Below are positions 1 to 9,188 of a stretch of DNA of 64,000 bases, piece by piece. The notes beneath the pieces are model-generated. The model ran no database searches. It saw only the letters and a list, made by a program, of their open reading frames with translations, and had not been told where the DNA came from. The DNA is from Methyloversatilis universalis FAM5 (GTDB taxonomy: Bacteria; Pseudomonadota; Gammaproteobacteria; Burkholderiales; Rhodocyclaceae). Within the stretch, counting starts at the first letter, position 1; every line of letters starts with the position of its first letter. A program made the position numbers and the translations under genes. The stretch lies in NCBI RefSeq assembly GCF_000214035.2, contig NZ_AFHG01000029.1, forward strand, positions 1-64,000, read 5' to 3'.

Positions 1-278
1 CTGCACCGGCCAAGGCCGCACCGGCGAAGGCTGCCGCGAAGCCCGCCGCAAAGAAGGCTGCGCCGGCCAAGGCCGCTGCCAAGAAGGTCGCCGCACCCGC
101 CGCGACCAAGGCGGTCGCAAAGGCTGCGGAGCCCGCTGCACCCGCCGCTTCCAAGGCCGCCGAAGCGCCGGCCGCACCGGCTGCTGCCACGCCGTCGACC
201 GCAGCCACGCCGGGCATCAAGTCGTCGCTGAATCCGGCCGCCGCATGGCCGTTCCCGACCGGCTCGCGTCCGTCCTGA
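1..278 (+). CDS. Ala/Lys/Pro-rich basic protein, C-terminal part (5' end outside window)
   Basis: The reading frame is open from base 3 to the TGA at 276-278. It encodes about 90 residues built almost entirely of Ala, Lys and Pro in AKPAAKKA-like repeats, ending in a different tail (NPAAAWPFPTGSRPS). Low-complexity tails of this kind occur in histone H1-like/AlgP-type DNA-binding proteins and in some phasins of betaproteobacteria; the folded domain that would decide lies upstream of the window. A strong hairpin with a T-run follows at once, so this is the last gene of its transcript. The function is therefore left open; the coding call itself is well supported by frame, codon use and terminator. 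Confidence 0.7.
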   Translation, partial: APAKAAPAKAAAKPAAKKAAPAKAAAKKVAAPAATKAVAKAAEPAAPAASKAAEAPAAPAAATPSTAATPGIKSSLNPAAAWPFPTGSRPS

Positions 279-298
279 TCACGTAATCCGCGTCATCG

Positions 299-338
299 AA
301 AGCGGCATGGGGCACGTTGTCCCCATGCCGCTTTTTTT
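299..338 (+). terminator. Rho-independent terminator
   Basis: A perfect 12-bp stem (AGCGGCATGGGG at 301-312, complement at 321-332) with an 8-base loop is followed by seven T. It ends the transcript of the Ala/Lys-rich gene. Confidence 0.9.
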
Positions 339-689
339 ACGCCCGTTTCTTTTTTCGCGAGCGCATGACGACACCCTGTTACGAAGCTTCACTTGACCTG
401 TTCCTTGCAAATCAGGAAGATGCGCGCGTCGTTGCTTGATCGCCCCTCTGGCGGACGCTGCTGAATGCGTCGCCACCTGCAGTCCTCGCATGATCCGGAT
501 GACACAGCGTCGTCCAGATGTTCAATCCGTTCCAGTCGCCACGCGGCGATCTGCGAACACCGCGATTCAAGCTTTTTCCGTATGTCTCGCCCCGGTTGCG
601 AGGCACGGCAACAACCCGTAGCACGGGTTCCTCAGGCGTAACCTCACGTCGCTCATGCGGCGCGATGGAGCGCGCGAAAGGAGTGCTGA
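339..689. other. Intergenic stretch, no gene seen
   Basis: About 350 bases without a convincing gene: the short open frames here lack ribosome sites and coding-like composition. A small perfect hairpin lies at 613-629 (AACCCGT, loop AGC, ACGGGTT) without a T-run. It presumably holds the promoter of the transglycosylase gene at 690, but I could not pick out clear -35/-10 boxes. Confidence 0.5.
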
Positions 690-1403
690 ATGAACAAGTT
701 CCTGTCCGTCCTGAAGGGCGCCGCGGCCGTCGTGCTGCATTTTGCGCACGGCGGTCTGCTCGCTGTCGGCCTCATGGTCAGCGCCTTCGTGGTCATGCGT
801 GTGGCGGAAGCGGGTCTGACGCCCCGCATGCTGCCTTCGCTGCCGGAGTTCTCGCTGCTGGGTGCGGTCAGTGCGCCGGCCAACGAAGGTGCCGATGAAG
901 TTCAGCCGGTGTCGGTTTCGGCGGCCACGACGCTGAGCTCGCTGCAGAAGAACGTCGCCGATCATGTGTCACGCCGTCACCGCGTGGCCAAGGTCGCCGT
1001 CGAGCAGTACGTGACCGACATCTATGCGGCAGCCAGCCGTTACAAGATCGATCCGCTGCTGATGGTGGCGCTGATTTCGGTCGAGTCCGCCTTCAATCCC
1101 ACCGCCGAGAGCGCATGGGGCGCGCAGGGTCTGACCCAGGTCATCCCGAAATACCATCCGGAAAAGCTTGCCCAGTTCGGCCCCGAAGCGACGCTGCTGG
1201 ACCCGACCACCAGCATATTCGTCGGCGCGCAGGTGCTGCGCGAATACATCCGCGCGACCGGCTCGGTCGAGGGCGGCCTGCAGCGCTATGTCGGATCGAT
1301 CGAGGATCCGGACCAGATCTATTCCAACAAGGTGATGACCGAATACCGTCGCCTCGCCGCGGTGTTCGGACCGCGCACCCAGACCGCGTCCGTCGCGTTC
1401 TGA
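690..1403 (+). CDS. Lytic transglycosylase, SLT domain, membrane-anchored
   Basis: The product (237 aa) is predicted to cleave the glycan strands of peptidoglycan in the periplasm. A hydrophobic segment at about residues 11-36 is a signal anchor; a Ser/Ala-rich linker follows; the SLT fold runs from about residue 105 to 225. The catalytic glutamate is E132 in the ALISVESAFNP motif, followed by the usual GAQGLTQV turn. A ribosome site (GAAAGGAG) sits 7 bases before the ATG. The gene stands alone between a terminator upstream and the malic enzyme gene downstream. Within the SLT family I cannot assign a named MltC/MltE/Slt subgroup. Confidence 0.88.
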   Translation: MNKFLSVLKGAAAVVLHFAHGGLLAVGLMVSAFVVMRVAEAGLTPRMLPSLPEFSLLGAVSAPANEGADEVQPVSVSAATTLSSLQKNVADHVSRRHRVAKVAVEQYVTDIYAAASRYKIDPLLMVALISVESAFNPTAESAWGAQGLTQVIPKYHPEKLAQFGPEATLLDPTTSIFVGAQVLREYIRATGSVEGGLQRYVGSIEDPDQIYSNKVMTEYRRLAAVFGPRTQTASVAF

Positions 1404-1577
1404 ACGTCCTCCGGCACCCCGCCGGATCGAGGACCTGCGCGTCAGACGGTTAACCACAGCCCGTTCGACGCGCCAAACGGCTAAAATCTCCGGTTTTCGC
1501 ACTGCATCATGCTTCGCCCATCAGGCGCGGCATCGGGTGCAGGGCGATGCCACTCGACCGGAGGAGTTGCTGTTCAT

Positions 1578-3851
1578 ATGGACGAGCACTTTCGCAACGC
1601 TGCACTCGATTACCACCGCAAGCCCACCCCGGGCAAGATTTCCGTCGTTCCCACCAAGGCCCTGACCAACCAGCAGGACCTGTCTCTGGCCTACTCGCCC
1701 GGCGTCGCCGCCGCGTGCGAGGAAATCGTGGCCGATCCGCTCCAGGTCAGTCAGATGACCGCCCGCGGCAACCTGATCGGTGTCGTCACCAACGGCACCG
1801 CGGTACTCGGTCTCGGTCCGATCGGACCGCTGGCCGCCAAGCCGGTCATGGAAGGCAAGGGCGTGCTGTTCAAGAAGTTCGCGAACATCGACGTGTTCGA
1901 CATCGAACTCGACGAGCGCGACCCGGACAAGCTTGTCGACATCATCGCGGCGATGGAGCCTACTTTCGGCGGCATCAACCTTGAAGACATCAAGGCGCCC
2001 GAGTGTTTCTACATCGAGCGCAAGCTGCGCGAGCGGATGAAGATTCCGGTCTTCCACGACGACCAGCATGGCACCGCCATCGTGGTCGGTGCCGCGGTGC
2101 TCAACGGCCTGAAGGCGGTCGGCAAGGACATCAAGCAGGTGAAGCTGGTCACCTCCGGCGCCGGTGCCGCAGCACTCGCCTGTCTGGATCTGCTGGTGCT
2201 GCTCGGCATGCCGATCGAGAACATCTGGGTGACCGACATCAAGGGTGTGGTCTACCAGGGCCGGGTCGAGGAAATGGATCCGCTCAAGGCGCGCTACGCC
2301 AAGGTGACCGACGCCCGCAAGCTGGCCGAGGTGATCGCCGATGCCGACGTGTTCCTCGGCCTGTCGGCCGGGGGGGTGCTGAAGCAGGACATGGTGAAGC
2401 AGATGGCGCCGCGCCCGCTCATCCTGGCGCTGGCCAACCCGAATCCGGAAATCATGCCGGACGAGGTGAAGGCGGTGCGCGATGACGCAGTGATCGCGAC
2501 CGGCCGTTCGGACTATCCGAACCAGGTCAACAACGTGCTGTGCTTCCCCTTCATTTTCCGGGGTGCGCTGGACGTCGGTGCCACCACCATCACCGAAGAG
2601 ATGAAGCTGGCCGCGGTGCGCGCCATCGCCGAACTGGCCCAGGTCGAACAGAGCGAAATCGTGCGTGCTGCCTATGGCGAACAGCCGATGTCCTTCGGTC
2701 CGGAATACCTGATTCCCAAGCCCTTCGATCCGCGCCTGATCACCAAGATCGCCCCTGCGGTGGCCAGGGCGGCGATGGATTCGGGCGTGGCCACGCGTCC
2801 GATCGAGGACTTCGAGGCCTATCACCAGCAGCTGAACAACCTGGTCTGGATTTCCGGCCTGGTGATGAAGCCGGTGTTCGCCGAAGCCAAGCGCAATCCG
2901 AAGCGCATCATCTACGCCGAAGGCGAGGATGAGCGCGTGCTGAGCGCGGTGCGCAACGTGGTCGATGAAGGTCTGGCGCGCCCGATCCTGGTTGGCCGCC
3001 GCGACGTGGTGCTGGGCCGCATCGAGAAGCTGGGCCTGCGTCTGCGCCAGGACATCGATTTCGAACTGGTGACGCCGGAAAACGATCCGCGCTACAAGGA
3101 GCTGTGGACCACCTACCACGCACTGACCGAGCGCAAGGGCATTTCGGTCGACTACGCGAAGATGGAAGCGCGTCGCCGCACCACGCTGATCGGTGCGCTG
3201 CTGGTGCGCCTCGGTTACGCCGACGGCCTGATCTGCGGCACCTTCGGCAACTTCGCGCGCCATCTGCATTTCGTGCGCAACGTGCTCGGTCTGAAGGAAG
3301 GCCTCAGCAACTTCTACGCGATGAATCTGCTGAACCTGCCCGGCCGCACCGTCATGCTGTGCGACACCTATGTCAATTACGATCCGACCGCGGAACAGGT
3401 CGTCGAAATGACGGTGCTCGCCGCGGAAGAGGCACGCCGTTTCGGCATACAGCCGAAGATCGCGCTGCTGTCGCACTCCAACTTCGGCTCCGAGAACACG
3501 GTGACCGCCGAGAAGATGCGTCGCGCGCTGGGCATGCTGCATGCAGACCATCCGGACCTCGAGGTGGAAGGCGAAATGCACGGTGACGCGGCGCTGGATA
3601 CCGACATCCGCAATCGCATCTTCCCGAACTCGCGTCTGAAGGACGAAGCCAACCTGCTCATCTTCCCGACGCTGGACGCGGCCAACATTTCCTACAATCT
3701 GCTGAAAACCGCCGCGGGCGAGGGCATGACCATCGGCCCCATCCTGCTCGGCGCGAAACAGCCGGTGCACATCCTGACGCCGACGGCGACGGTGAGACGC
3801 ATCGTGAACATGACCGCACTGACCGTGGTCGAGGCCAGCCACTCGCGCTGA
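1578..3851 (+). CDS. maeB: NADP-dependent malic enzyme with phosphotransacetylase-like domain
   Basis: MaeB (757 aa) decarboxylates malate to pyruvate with reduction of NADP. The N-terminal half (to about residue 430) is malic enzyme, with the [10 protein letters not shown]-type start and the [10 protein letters not shown] segment; the C-terminal half is a phosphate acetyl/butyryltransferase-like domain, usually regulatory in this family. I chose the ATG at 1578 because it starts with [13 protein letters not shown] like E. coli MaeB, gives the family length (759 aa there) and follows GGAGGAG; an in-frame ATG at 1509 adds 23 residues with no family match. The gene supplies NADPH and pyruvate from C4 acids. 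A UUCG-loop hairpin follows it. Confidence 0.95.
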   Translation: MDEHFRNAALDYHRKPTPGKISVVPTKALTNQQDLSLAYSPGVAAACEEIVADPLQVSQMTARGNLIGVVTNGTAVLGLGPIGPLAAKPVMEGKGVLFKKFANIDVFDIELDERDPDKLVDIIAAMEPTFGGINLEDIKAPECFYIERKLRERMKIPVFHDDQHGTAIVVGAAVLNGLKAVGKDIKQVKLVTSGAGAAALACLDLLVLLGMPIENIWVTDIKGVVYQGRVEEMDPLKARYAKVTDARKLAEVIADADVFLGLSAGGVLKQDMVKQMAPRPLILALANPNPEIMPDEVKAVRDDAVIATGRSDYPNQVNNVLCFPFIFRGALDVGATTITEEMKLAAVRAIAELAQVEQSEIVRAAYGEQPMSFGPEYLIPKPFDPRLITKIAPAVARAAMDSGVATRPIEDFEAYHQQLNNLVWISGLVMKPVFAEAKRNPKRIIYAEGEDERVLSAVRNVVDEGLARPILVGRRDVVLGRIEKLGLRLRQDIDFELVTPENDPRYKELWTTYHALTERKGISVDYAKMEARRRTTLIGALLVRLGYADGLICGTFGNFARHLHFVRNVLGLKEGLSNFYAMNLLNLPGRTVMLCDTYVNYDPTAEQVVEMTVLAAEEARRFGIQPKIALLSHSNFGSENTVTAEKMRRALGMLHADHPDLEVEGEMHGDAALDTDIRNRIFPNSRLKDEANLLIFPTLDAANISYNLLKTAAGEGMTIGPILLGAKQPVHILTPTATVRRIVNMTALTVVEASHSR

Positions 3852-3874
3852 CCCCGGTCACCGCAGTGCGCGCC

Positions 3875-3896
3875 CGGGCAGCCTTCGGGCTGCCCG
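3875..3896 (+). other. UUCG-tetraloop hairpin after maeB
   Basis: A perfect 9-bp stem (CGGGCAGCC / GGCTGCCCG) closed by TTCG lies between maeB and the patatin gene. There is no T-run, so it may stabilise the maeB 3' end or act as a weak terminator. Confidence 0.55.
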
Positions 3897-3914
3897 CACA
3901 GGGGAGGGCGCGAC

Positions 3915-5081
3915 GTGCAGCGAGGCAGGACAGCGCTGGTGTTGTCGGGCGGCGGCGCGCGCGCCGCCTATCAGGTCGGCGTGCTGGCCGCGGTGCGCGA
4001 GCTGCTGCCTGACCCGCGGGTCAATCCCTTTCCCATCCTGTGCGGCACCTCGGCCGGCGCCATCAACGCGGCTGCGTTGGGCGTGTACAGCGAGGACTTC
4101 GGCGACGCGGTCGACAATCTGCTGCACATCTGGCGCAACTTCGAAGCCGGCCAGGTGTATCGCGCCGACCCGCTGGGCATCGGCAAGACCGGTGCCCGCT
4201 GGCTGATGGCGCTGATGTTCGGCTGGGCGGTCGAGCGTTACCCGAAGTCGCTGCTGGACAACACGCCGCTGCGCGAACTGCTGTCAGACAAGCTTGATTT
4301 TTCGCGCATAGACCGCGCCATCCGGCGCGGCGCGCTGTACGCGCTGTCGGTCACCGCCTCCGGCTATACCTCGGGTGACAGCGTGGCCTTCTTCGAAGGT
4401 GGCGACGGCATGGAGCCGTGGAAGCGCATGCAGCGCGCCTCCACCCGCACGCCGCTCAAGGTGGAGCATCTGCTCGCCAGCAGCGCGCTGCCCTTCATCT
4501 TTCCGGCGGTGAAGCTCAACCGCGAATATTTCGGCGACGGCTCGATGCGTCAGCTCGCGCCGATGAGTCCGGCGGTACATCTGGGCGCCGAGCGCATCTT
4601 CATCGTCGGCGTCGGCCGCATGAGCGAACACGACAGCCGCCGGCGCGGCGACGGCTACCCGTCGCTGGCCCAGGTGGCCGGCCACGCGCTGGCCAGCATC
4701 TTTCTCGACCAGCTCATGATCGACATCGAACAGCTGCAGCGGGTGAACGACATTCTGGGCCGGGTGCCGCCCGAGGTGATGGCACAGATGGGTCTGCCGC
4801 TGCGGCCGATCGAAACCCTGGTCATCGCGCCGTCCGAAAGGCTGGACGACATTGCCGCCCGCCATGTCGATGCGCTGCCGATCGGCGTACGCACGCTGCT
4901 TGGCGGCATAGGCGGTACCCGGCGCGCAGGCGGCGGACTGGCCAGCTACCTGCTGTTCGAAAAGCCTTTCACCCGGGCGCTGATCGACCTCGGTTACCGC
5001 GACACGCTGGCGCGCGCGGACGACGTACGTGCCTTTCTCGGGGTGAGTGGCGAGCCGCCGATGACTGCGTCACGATCGTGA
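3915..5081 (+). CDS. Patatin-like phospholipase
   Basis: A 388-aa serine acyl hydrolase of the patatin family. The oxyanion-hole loop SGGGARA is at residues 11-17, the nucleophile is S46 in GTSAG, and the dyad aspartate is D208 in the DGS motif, so the catalytic set is complete. No signal peptide is visible; the protein is probably cytoplasmic or peripheral to the inner membrane. It starts with GTG, after a GGGGAGGG ribosome site, and is close behind maeB but separated by a hairpin. The likely substrate is a phospholipid or other acyl ester; nothing nearby narrows it. Confidence 0.88.
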   Translation: MQRGRTALVLSGGGARAAYQVGVLAAVRELLPDPRVNPFPILCGTSAGAINAAALGVYSEDFGDAVDNLLHIWRNFEAGQVYRADPLGIGKTGARWLMALMFGWAVERYPKSLLDNTPLRELLSDKLDFSRIDRAIRRGALYALSVTASGYTSGDSVAFFEGGDGMEPWKRMQRASTRTPLKVEHLLASSALPFIFPAVKLNREYFGDGSMRQLAPMSPAVHLGAERIFIVGVGRMSEHDSRRRGDGYPSLAQVAGHALASIFLDQLMIDIEQLQRVNDILGRVPPEVMAQMGLPLRPIETLVIAPSERLDDIAARHVDALPIGVRTLLGGIGGTRRAGGGLASYLLFEKPFTRALIDLGYRDTLARADDVRAFLGVSGEPPMTASRS

Positions 5082-5183
5082 AACCGTACTAAGAATGCTT
5101 TCCAGGCTCTTATTTTCGTTTGATAAATTGATCTCTGAAGGTAAACTCCGACCTCGATCTATACGCCAGCAGGGGTCAAACGC

Positions 5184-6197
5184 ATGTTTCTGAAGGTCCT
5201 GATGGTCAGCTGCACAGCGCTGGCGCTCGGCCTCACCGTCGCCCCGACGGTCGAAGCCGCCACTGCCAAGACCACCGCCTCCCAGACCAAGGCCGGCAAG
5301 AAAACCGCCAAGGTCGCCAGGAAGAACACCTCCCCGGCCCGCGTCCAGCAGGCCAGTCTCAAGAAAACCTCCCGCAAGTCCGTCGCCGCAGCCGCCGCCC
5401 CGCGTGAAATCTCGGTCAGCGACATCGATGCGCTCGGCCTGCCGAACGTCAAATCCACCGCCGTGCTGGTGCAGGACCAGAGCTCGGGTGAAGTGCTGTT
5501 CGAGCGCAATTCCGATGCCGTGGTGCCGATCGCCTCGATCACCAAGCTGATGACCGCGATGGTGTCGCTGGACAGCAAGCCGGCGCTGGACGAAGTGCTG
5601 GACGTGAGCGACGAGGACGTCGATCAGCTGAAGGGCACCCGTTCGCGCCTGTCGGTCGGCACCCGCCTCACCCGCGAGGAAATGCTGCACCTGGCGCTCA
5701 TGTCGTCGGAAAACCGCGCCGCCTCGGCGCTGTCGCGTCATTACCCGGGTGGCCGCCCGGCCTTCATCGCGGCGATGAACCGCAAGGCGCAGGACCTGGG
5801 TCTGGTCGATACCCGCTTCTTCGACAGCACCGGCCTGAACCCGCACAACGTGTCGTCGGCCCGCGATCTGGCCAAGATGGTGGCCGCGTCCGCGCGCTAT
5901 CCGCTGATCCGCGAGTTCTCGACCACGCGTGACGGCTTCTTCGCGGTGAATGGCCGCATGATGCGTTTCAACAACACCAACGCGCTGGTGTCCAGCCCGG
6001 AATGGGAGATCGGCCTGCAGAAGACCGGTTTCACCAACGAGGCCGGCAAGTGCCTGGTGATGCAGGCGTGGATGAACCAGAAGCCGGTGGTCATCGTGCT
6101 GCTGGATTCTTGGGGCAAGCTCACCCGCATCGGCGACGCCAACCGCATCCGCCGCTGGGTCGAGCAGCTGGCCCAGCACGGCCCGCGTCAGGGCTGA
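5184..6197 (+). CDS. pbpG: D-alanyl-D-alanine endopeptidase, PBP7 type
   Basis: The product (337 aa) is a low-molecular-weight penicillin-binding protein that trims peptide stems or cross-links in peptidoglycan. It has a signal peptide (about residues 1-24), a Lys/Ala/Thr-rich linker to about residue 70, then the peptidase domain with all three family motifs: S118-I-T-K, S175-E-N and K280-T-G. Length and the single catalytic domain without a C-terminal amphipathic anchor fit PbpG/PBP7 rather than DacA. The A/T-richer 100-base gap upstream probably carries its own promoter. The lut operon begins four bases after its stop. Confidence 0.88.
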   Translation: MFLKVLMVSCTALALGLTVAPTVEAATAKTTASQTKAGKKTAKVARKNTSPARVQQASLKKTSRKSVAAAAAPREISVSDIDALGLPNVKSTAVLVQDQSSGEVLFERNSDAVVPIASITKLMTAMVSLDSKPALDEVLDVSDEDVDQLKGTRSRLSVGTRLTREEMLHLALMSSENRAASALSRHYPGGRPAFIAAMNRKAQDLGLVDTRFFDSTGLNPHNVSSARDLAKMVAASARYPLIREFSTTRDGFFAVNGRMMRFNNTNALVSSPEWEIGLQKTGFTNEAGKCLVMQAWMNQKPVVIVLLDSWGKLTRIGDANRIRRWVEQLAQHGPRQG

Positions 6198-6201
6198 CAT
6201 C

Positions 6202-6966
6202 GTGTCCGGGGTCGCGCCGGGCAGTCGGGGAGAAGTCGGACTTTTCGTCACCTGCCTGGTCGATCTGATGCGGCCGTCGATCGCGTTCGCCGCGATCCGG
6301 CTGCTGGAATCCGCCGGCTACACCGTGGTCGTGCCGGACACCCAGACCTGCTGCGGTCAGCCCGGTTACAACGCCGGTGACCGCGCGGCGGCGCGCGCGC
6401 TGGCGCGCAAGCTGATCGCCGAATTCGAATCCTTCCCTCATGTGGTCGCGCCGTCCGGTTCCTGTGCCGGCACGGTGAAGGTGCATTACGCCGAGCTGTT
6501 CGCCGATGATCCGGCGTGGCGTGCGCGGGCCGAGGCGCTGGCCGAGAAGACGTTCGAACTGACCCAGTTTCTGGTGGACGTGGCCGGCGTAAGCACGGTG
6601 CCCGGCACCTTCAGCGGCTCGGTCACCTATCACGACTGCTGTTCCGGCCTGCGCGAACTGGGCGTGAAGGCGCAGCCGCGGGCGCTGATGGACAGCCTGC
6701 CCGGCGTGCGCCGGGTCGAGATGCGCGACTGCGAGGAATGCTGCGGCTTCGGTGGTCTGTTCTCGGTCAAGTACCCGGACATTTCCGGTGCCATCGTGCA
6801 GCGCAAGTGCGAATCCATACGCGGCTCCGGCGCCTATGCAGTGGCGCTGGGCGATCTCGGCTGCATGATGAATATCGAAGGCCGGCTGCGGCGCAGCGGC
6901 GACGAACTGACCGAGGTGATCCACATCGCCGAGCTGCTGGCCGGGCCGGCTGGCGAGGGCGGCTGA
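6202..6966 (+). CDS. lutA: L-lactate utilization protein LutA, CCG-domain Fe-S subunit
   Basis: LutA (254 aa) is one of three proteins that oxidise L-lactate to pyruvate in bacteria lacking or supplementing LldD. Two cysteine-rich CCG domains are visible: CCG at residues 50-52 with SGSCAG at about 86-90, and YHDCC at 144-147 with CCGFGG at 180-185; such domains bind Fe-S clusters and occur in glycolate oxidase and heterodisulfide reductase subunits. It starts with GTG four bases after pbpG and has no obvious ribosome site, so translation may be coupled. lutB follows one base after the stop, and lutC overlaps lutB, giving one operon. Confidence 0.9.
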   Translation: MSGVAPGSRGEVGLFVTCLVDLMRPSIAFAAIRLLESAGYTVVVPDTQTCCGQPGYNAGDRAAARALARKLIAEFESFPHVVAPSGSCAGTVKVHYAELFADDPAWRARAEALAEKTFELTQFLVDVAGVSTVPGTFSGSVTYHDCCSGLRELGVKAQPRALMDSLPGVRRVEMRDCEECCGFGGLFSVKYPDISGAIVQRKCESIRGSGAYAVALGDLGCMMNIEGRLRRSGDELTEVIHIAELLAGPAGEGG

Positions 6967-6967
6967 C

Positions 6968-8398
6968 ATGGAAATCCGCTCCATGCATTTCGTCGAGCGG
7001 GTGCGTCAGCGCCTGGACGACGACGAGCTGCAGCGCAACCTGAAGCGCACCCGGGGCCGTAATGCCGCCTCGCGCGCGGCGGCGGTGGCCGCCTTTCCCG
7101 ATTTCGACGCGGTGCGCCAGCGCGCCACCGAAATACGCCGCAGCGTGCTGCGCGATCTCGACGTCTGGCTGGAGCGCTTCGAGGCGAAAGCGACCGAGCG
7201 CGGCGCCACCGTGCTGTGGGCGCGCGACGGCGAGCACGCCTGCGAACTGATCGCGGATATCGCGAAGCGCCACGGCGTGCGCACCGTGGTGAAGTCCAAG
7301 TCCATGGTGTCGGAAGAGGCCGGGCTCAATGCCGCGCTGGAAGCGGCCGGCGTGCGGCCGGTGGAAACCGATCTCGGCGAGTACATCCTGCAGATCAACG
7401 ATAACGAGCCACCGTCGCACATCATCATGCCGGTGATTCACAAGTCGAAGGAGCAGGTGTCCGAACTGTTCGCGCGGGTGCACGGCACGCCGCCCAAGAC
7501 CGATATCGAGGCGCTGACCCACGAAGCGCGCGCGGTGCTGCGACCGGAATTCCTCGGTGCGGACATGGGCCTGTCCGGCGGCAATTTCCTGATCGCGGAA
7601 ACCGGTTCGGTGGCCATCGTCACCAACGAGGGCAATGGGCGGCTGTGCACCACGCTGCCGCGGGTTCACGTGGCGCTGACCGGCATCGAGAAGGTGATTC
7701 CGACGCTGGAAGACCTGTCGACCCTGCTGCGCATCCTGCCGCGTTCGGCCACCGGGCAGGCGCTCACCAATTACGTGTCCATGCTGACCGGGCCGAAGCA
7801 CGCCGGCGATCCGGATGGGCCGGAGCACATGTATTTCGTGCTGGTCGATGGCGGTCGCGCTGATCTGCTCGGCAGCGAATTCGAGGACATGCTGCGCTGC
7901 ATACGCTGCGGCGCCTGCATGAATCACTGCCCGGTGTATCAGACGGTGGGCGGTCACGCCTATGGCTGGGTGTATCCGGGGCCGATGGGGTCGGTCCTCA
8001 CGCCGCTGTACCAGGGGCTGGAGAAGGCGAAGGATCTGCCGCACGCGGCCACGCTGTGCAATCAGTGCGGCGTGGTCTGTCCGGTCTCGATACCGCTGCC
8101 TGAACTGATGCGCAGGCTGCGGGAGAAGCAGGTCGAATGCGGACTGCGGCCGTGGTCGGAGCGGCTGGCGCTGCGCGCCTGGGCCTGGGTGGCCGGTCGG
8201 CCAAAGCTGTATGCGCTGGCCAGCCGCGTCGGTGTTCGCTACCTGCGCTGGCTGGCCGGCGGGCGGGACCGCATCCAGGTGATGGGGCTGGCACCCGGAT
8301 GGACCGCGCAGCGCGATTTTCCGGCGCCCGCCGCGCAGACCTTCCGTGAGCTGCATGCCGCGCGGCAGGCCGCGAAACGGCAGGGAGGTGCGCGGTGA
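6968..8398 (+). CDS. lutB: L-lactate utilization iron-sulfur protein LutB
   Basis: LutB (476 aa) is the ferredoxin-like subunit of the lactate oxidation complex. The N-terminal 300 residues are the LUD (DUF162) domain; two 4Fe-4S motifs follow, CIRCGACMNHCP at about residues 309-320 and CNQCGVVCPVS at about 363-373. The C-terminal stretch is the LutB-specific extension. It lies one base behind lutA and overlaps lutC by four bases. Predicted to pass electrons from lactate oxidation towards the quinone pool; it is cytoplasmic. Confidence 0.93.
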   Translation: MEIRSMHFVERVRQRLDDDELQRNLKRTRGRNAASRAAAVAAFPDFDAVRQRATEIRRSVLRDLDVWLERFEAKATERGATVLWARDGEHACELIADIAKRHGVRTVVKSKSMVSEEAGLNAALEAAGVRPVETDLGEYILQINDNEPPSHIIMPVIHKSKEQVSELFARVHGTPPKTDIEALTHEARAVLRPEFLGADMGLSGGNFLIAETGSVAIVTNEGNGRLCTTLPRVHVALTGIEKVIPTLEDLSTLLRILPRSATGQALTNYVSMLTGPKHAGDPDGPEHMYFVLVDGGRADLLGSEFEDMLRCIRCGACMNHCPVYQTVGGHAYGWVYPGPMGSVLTPLYQGLEKAKDLPHAATLCNQCGVVCPVSIPLPELMRRLREKQVECGLRPWSERLALRAWAWVAGRPKLYALASRVGVRYLRWLAGGRDRIQVMGLAPGWTAQRDFPAPAAQTFRELHAARQAAKRQGGAR

Positions 8399-9069
8399 GC
8401 GGCACGCGCGACGACATTCTCGGGCGGCTGCGCCGCCAGCTCGGCCGTACCGACGCCACCCGCGCCGAGGCGCAGGCCCGGGTAGAAGCGGTACTCGCCG
8501 CGCGTCAGTGCGGACCGCGCGCGCCCTCTGATGCCCTGGTCGAGCGTTTCATCGAGCGCGCGCGGGCCATGCTGTCGACCGTGGAACGCTGTCCGGCCGA
8601 ATCCGAGGTGCCGGCCTTCTGCGCGCGCTGGCTGGCCGCGCAGTCGCTGCCGCTCGATCTGGTGGTGGCGCCGCCCTTTGCCCATCTCGACTGGGCGGGC
8701 GCCGGGCTGCGGATGCGCGTCGGCGCCGCCGACGGCGACGACCGGGTTGGCGTGACCGGCTGTTTCCGTGCCATCGCCGAAACCGGCACGCTGATGCTGC
8801 GCTCCGGCGTCGACATGCCGCCGGTCAACAGCCTGCTACCGGAAACCCATATCGCGATCGTGCCGGTGGCCCGCATCGTGGCCGACATGGAAGCGGCGTG
8901 GGCGGATGCGCGCAGCGAGTGGGGGAACGCTGGGGGCGCCGAAGGCGGGCAGGGCTGGCCGCGTGCGGTGAATTTCGTGTCCGGCCCGTCGCGCACCGCC
9001 GACATCGAACAGGTCATCGTACTGGGTGCTCACGGGCCATTCCGGGTGCATCTGCTGGTCGTGGGCTGA
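8395..9069 (+). CDS. lutC: Lactate utilization protein LutC (LUD domain)
   Basis: LutC (224 aa) is the third subunit of LutABC. It consists of one LUD/DUF162 domain ending in the family hallmark GPSRTADIEQ near residue 197. The GTG start overlaps the lutB stop (GTGA), so the genes are translationally coupled. No FadR-type lutR regulator or lactate permease gene is adjacent, which is unusual compared with Bacillus; control must lie elsewhere or at the promoter upstream of pbpG/lutA. Confidence 0.93.
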   Translation: MSGTRDDILGRLRRQLGRTDATRAEAQARVEAVLAARQCGPRAPSDALVERFIERARAMLSTVERCPAESEVPAFCARWLAAQSLPLDLVVAPPFAHLDWAGAGLRMRVGAADGDDRVGVTGCFRAIAETGTLMLRSGVDMPPVNSLLPETHIAIVPVARIVADMEAAWADARSEWGNAGGAEGGQGWPRAVNFVSGPSRTADIEQVIVLGAHGPFRVHLLVVG

Positions 9070-9188
9070 TCCGGCCCTGCCGCCATGCAGAACGGCCCCT
9101 TTTTGTAAGCGCGATTTACCGGGATAATCCCGGCATCCCGGTCCGGCCCGTGCGGTCGCGCCCCGACGACCTTTGGCCGACGCTGCAC

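Noticed and set aside
1-220. Repetitive sequence at the left edge as a possible CRISPR or tandem repeat array
   Set aside because: The repetition follows codons for Ala, Lys and Pro in one open frame; no spacer-repeat periodicity.
1521-3842. A 773-codon open frame on the minus strand opposite maeB
   Set aside because: Antisense shadow of a GC-rich gene; the composition (His/Arg/Gly-rich) is typical of non-coding frames and maeB is unmistakable.
8898-9188. N-terminal extension of the TonB receptor into lutC
   Set aside because: Would overlap lutC by over 170 bases and lacks a signal peptide; the start at 9189 gives one.
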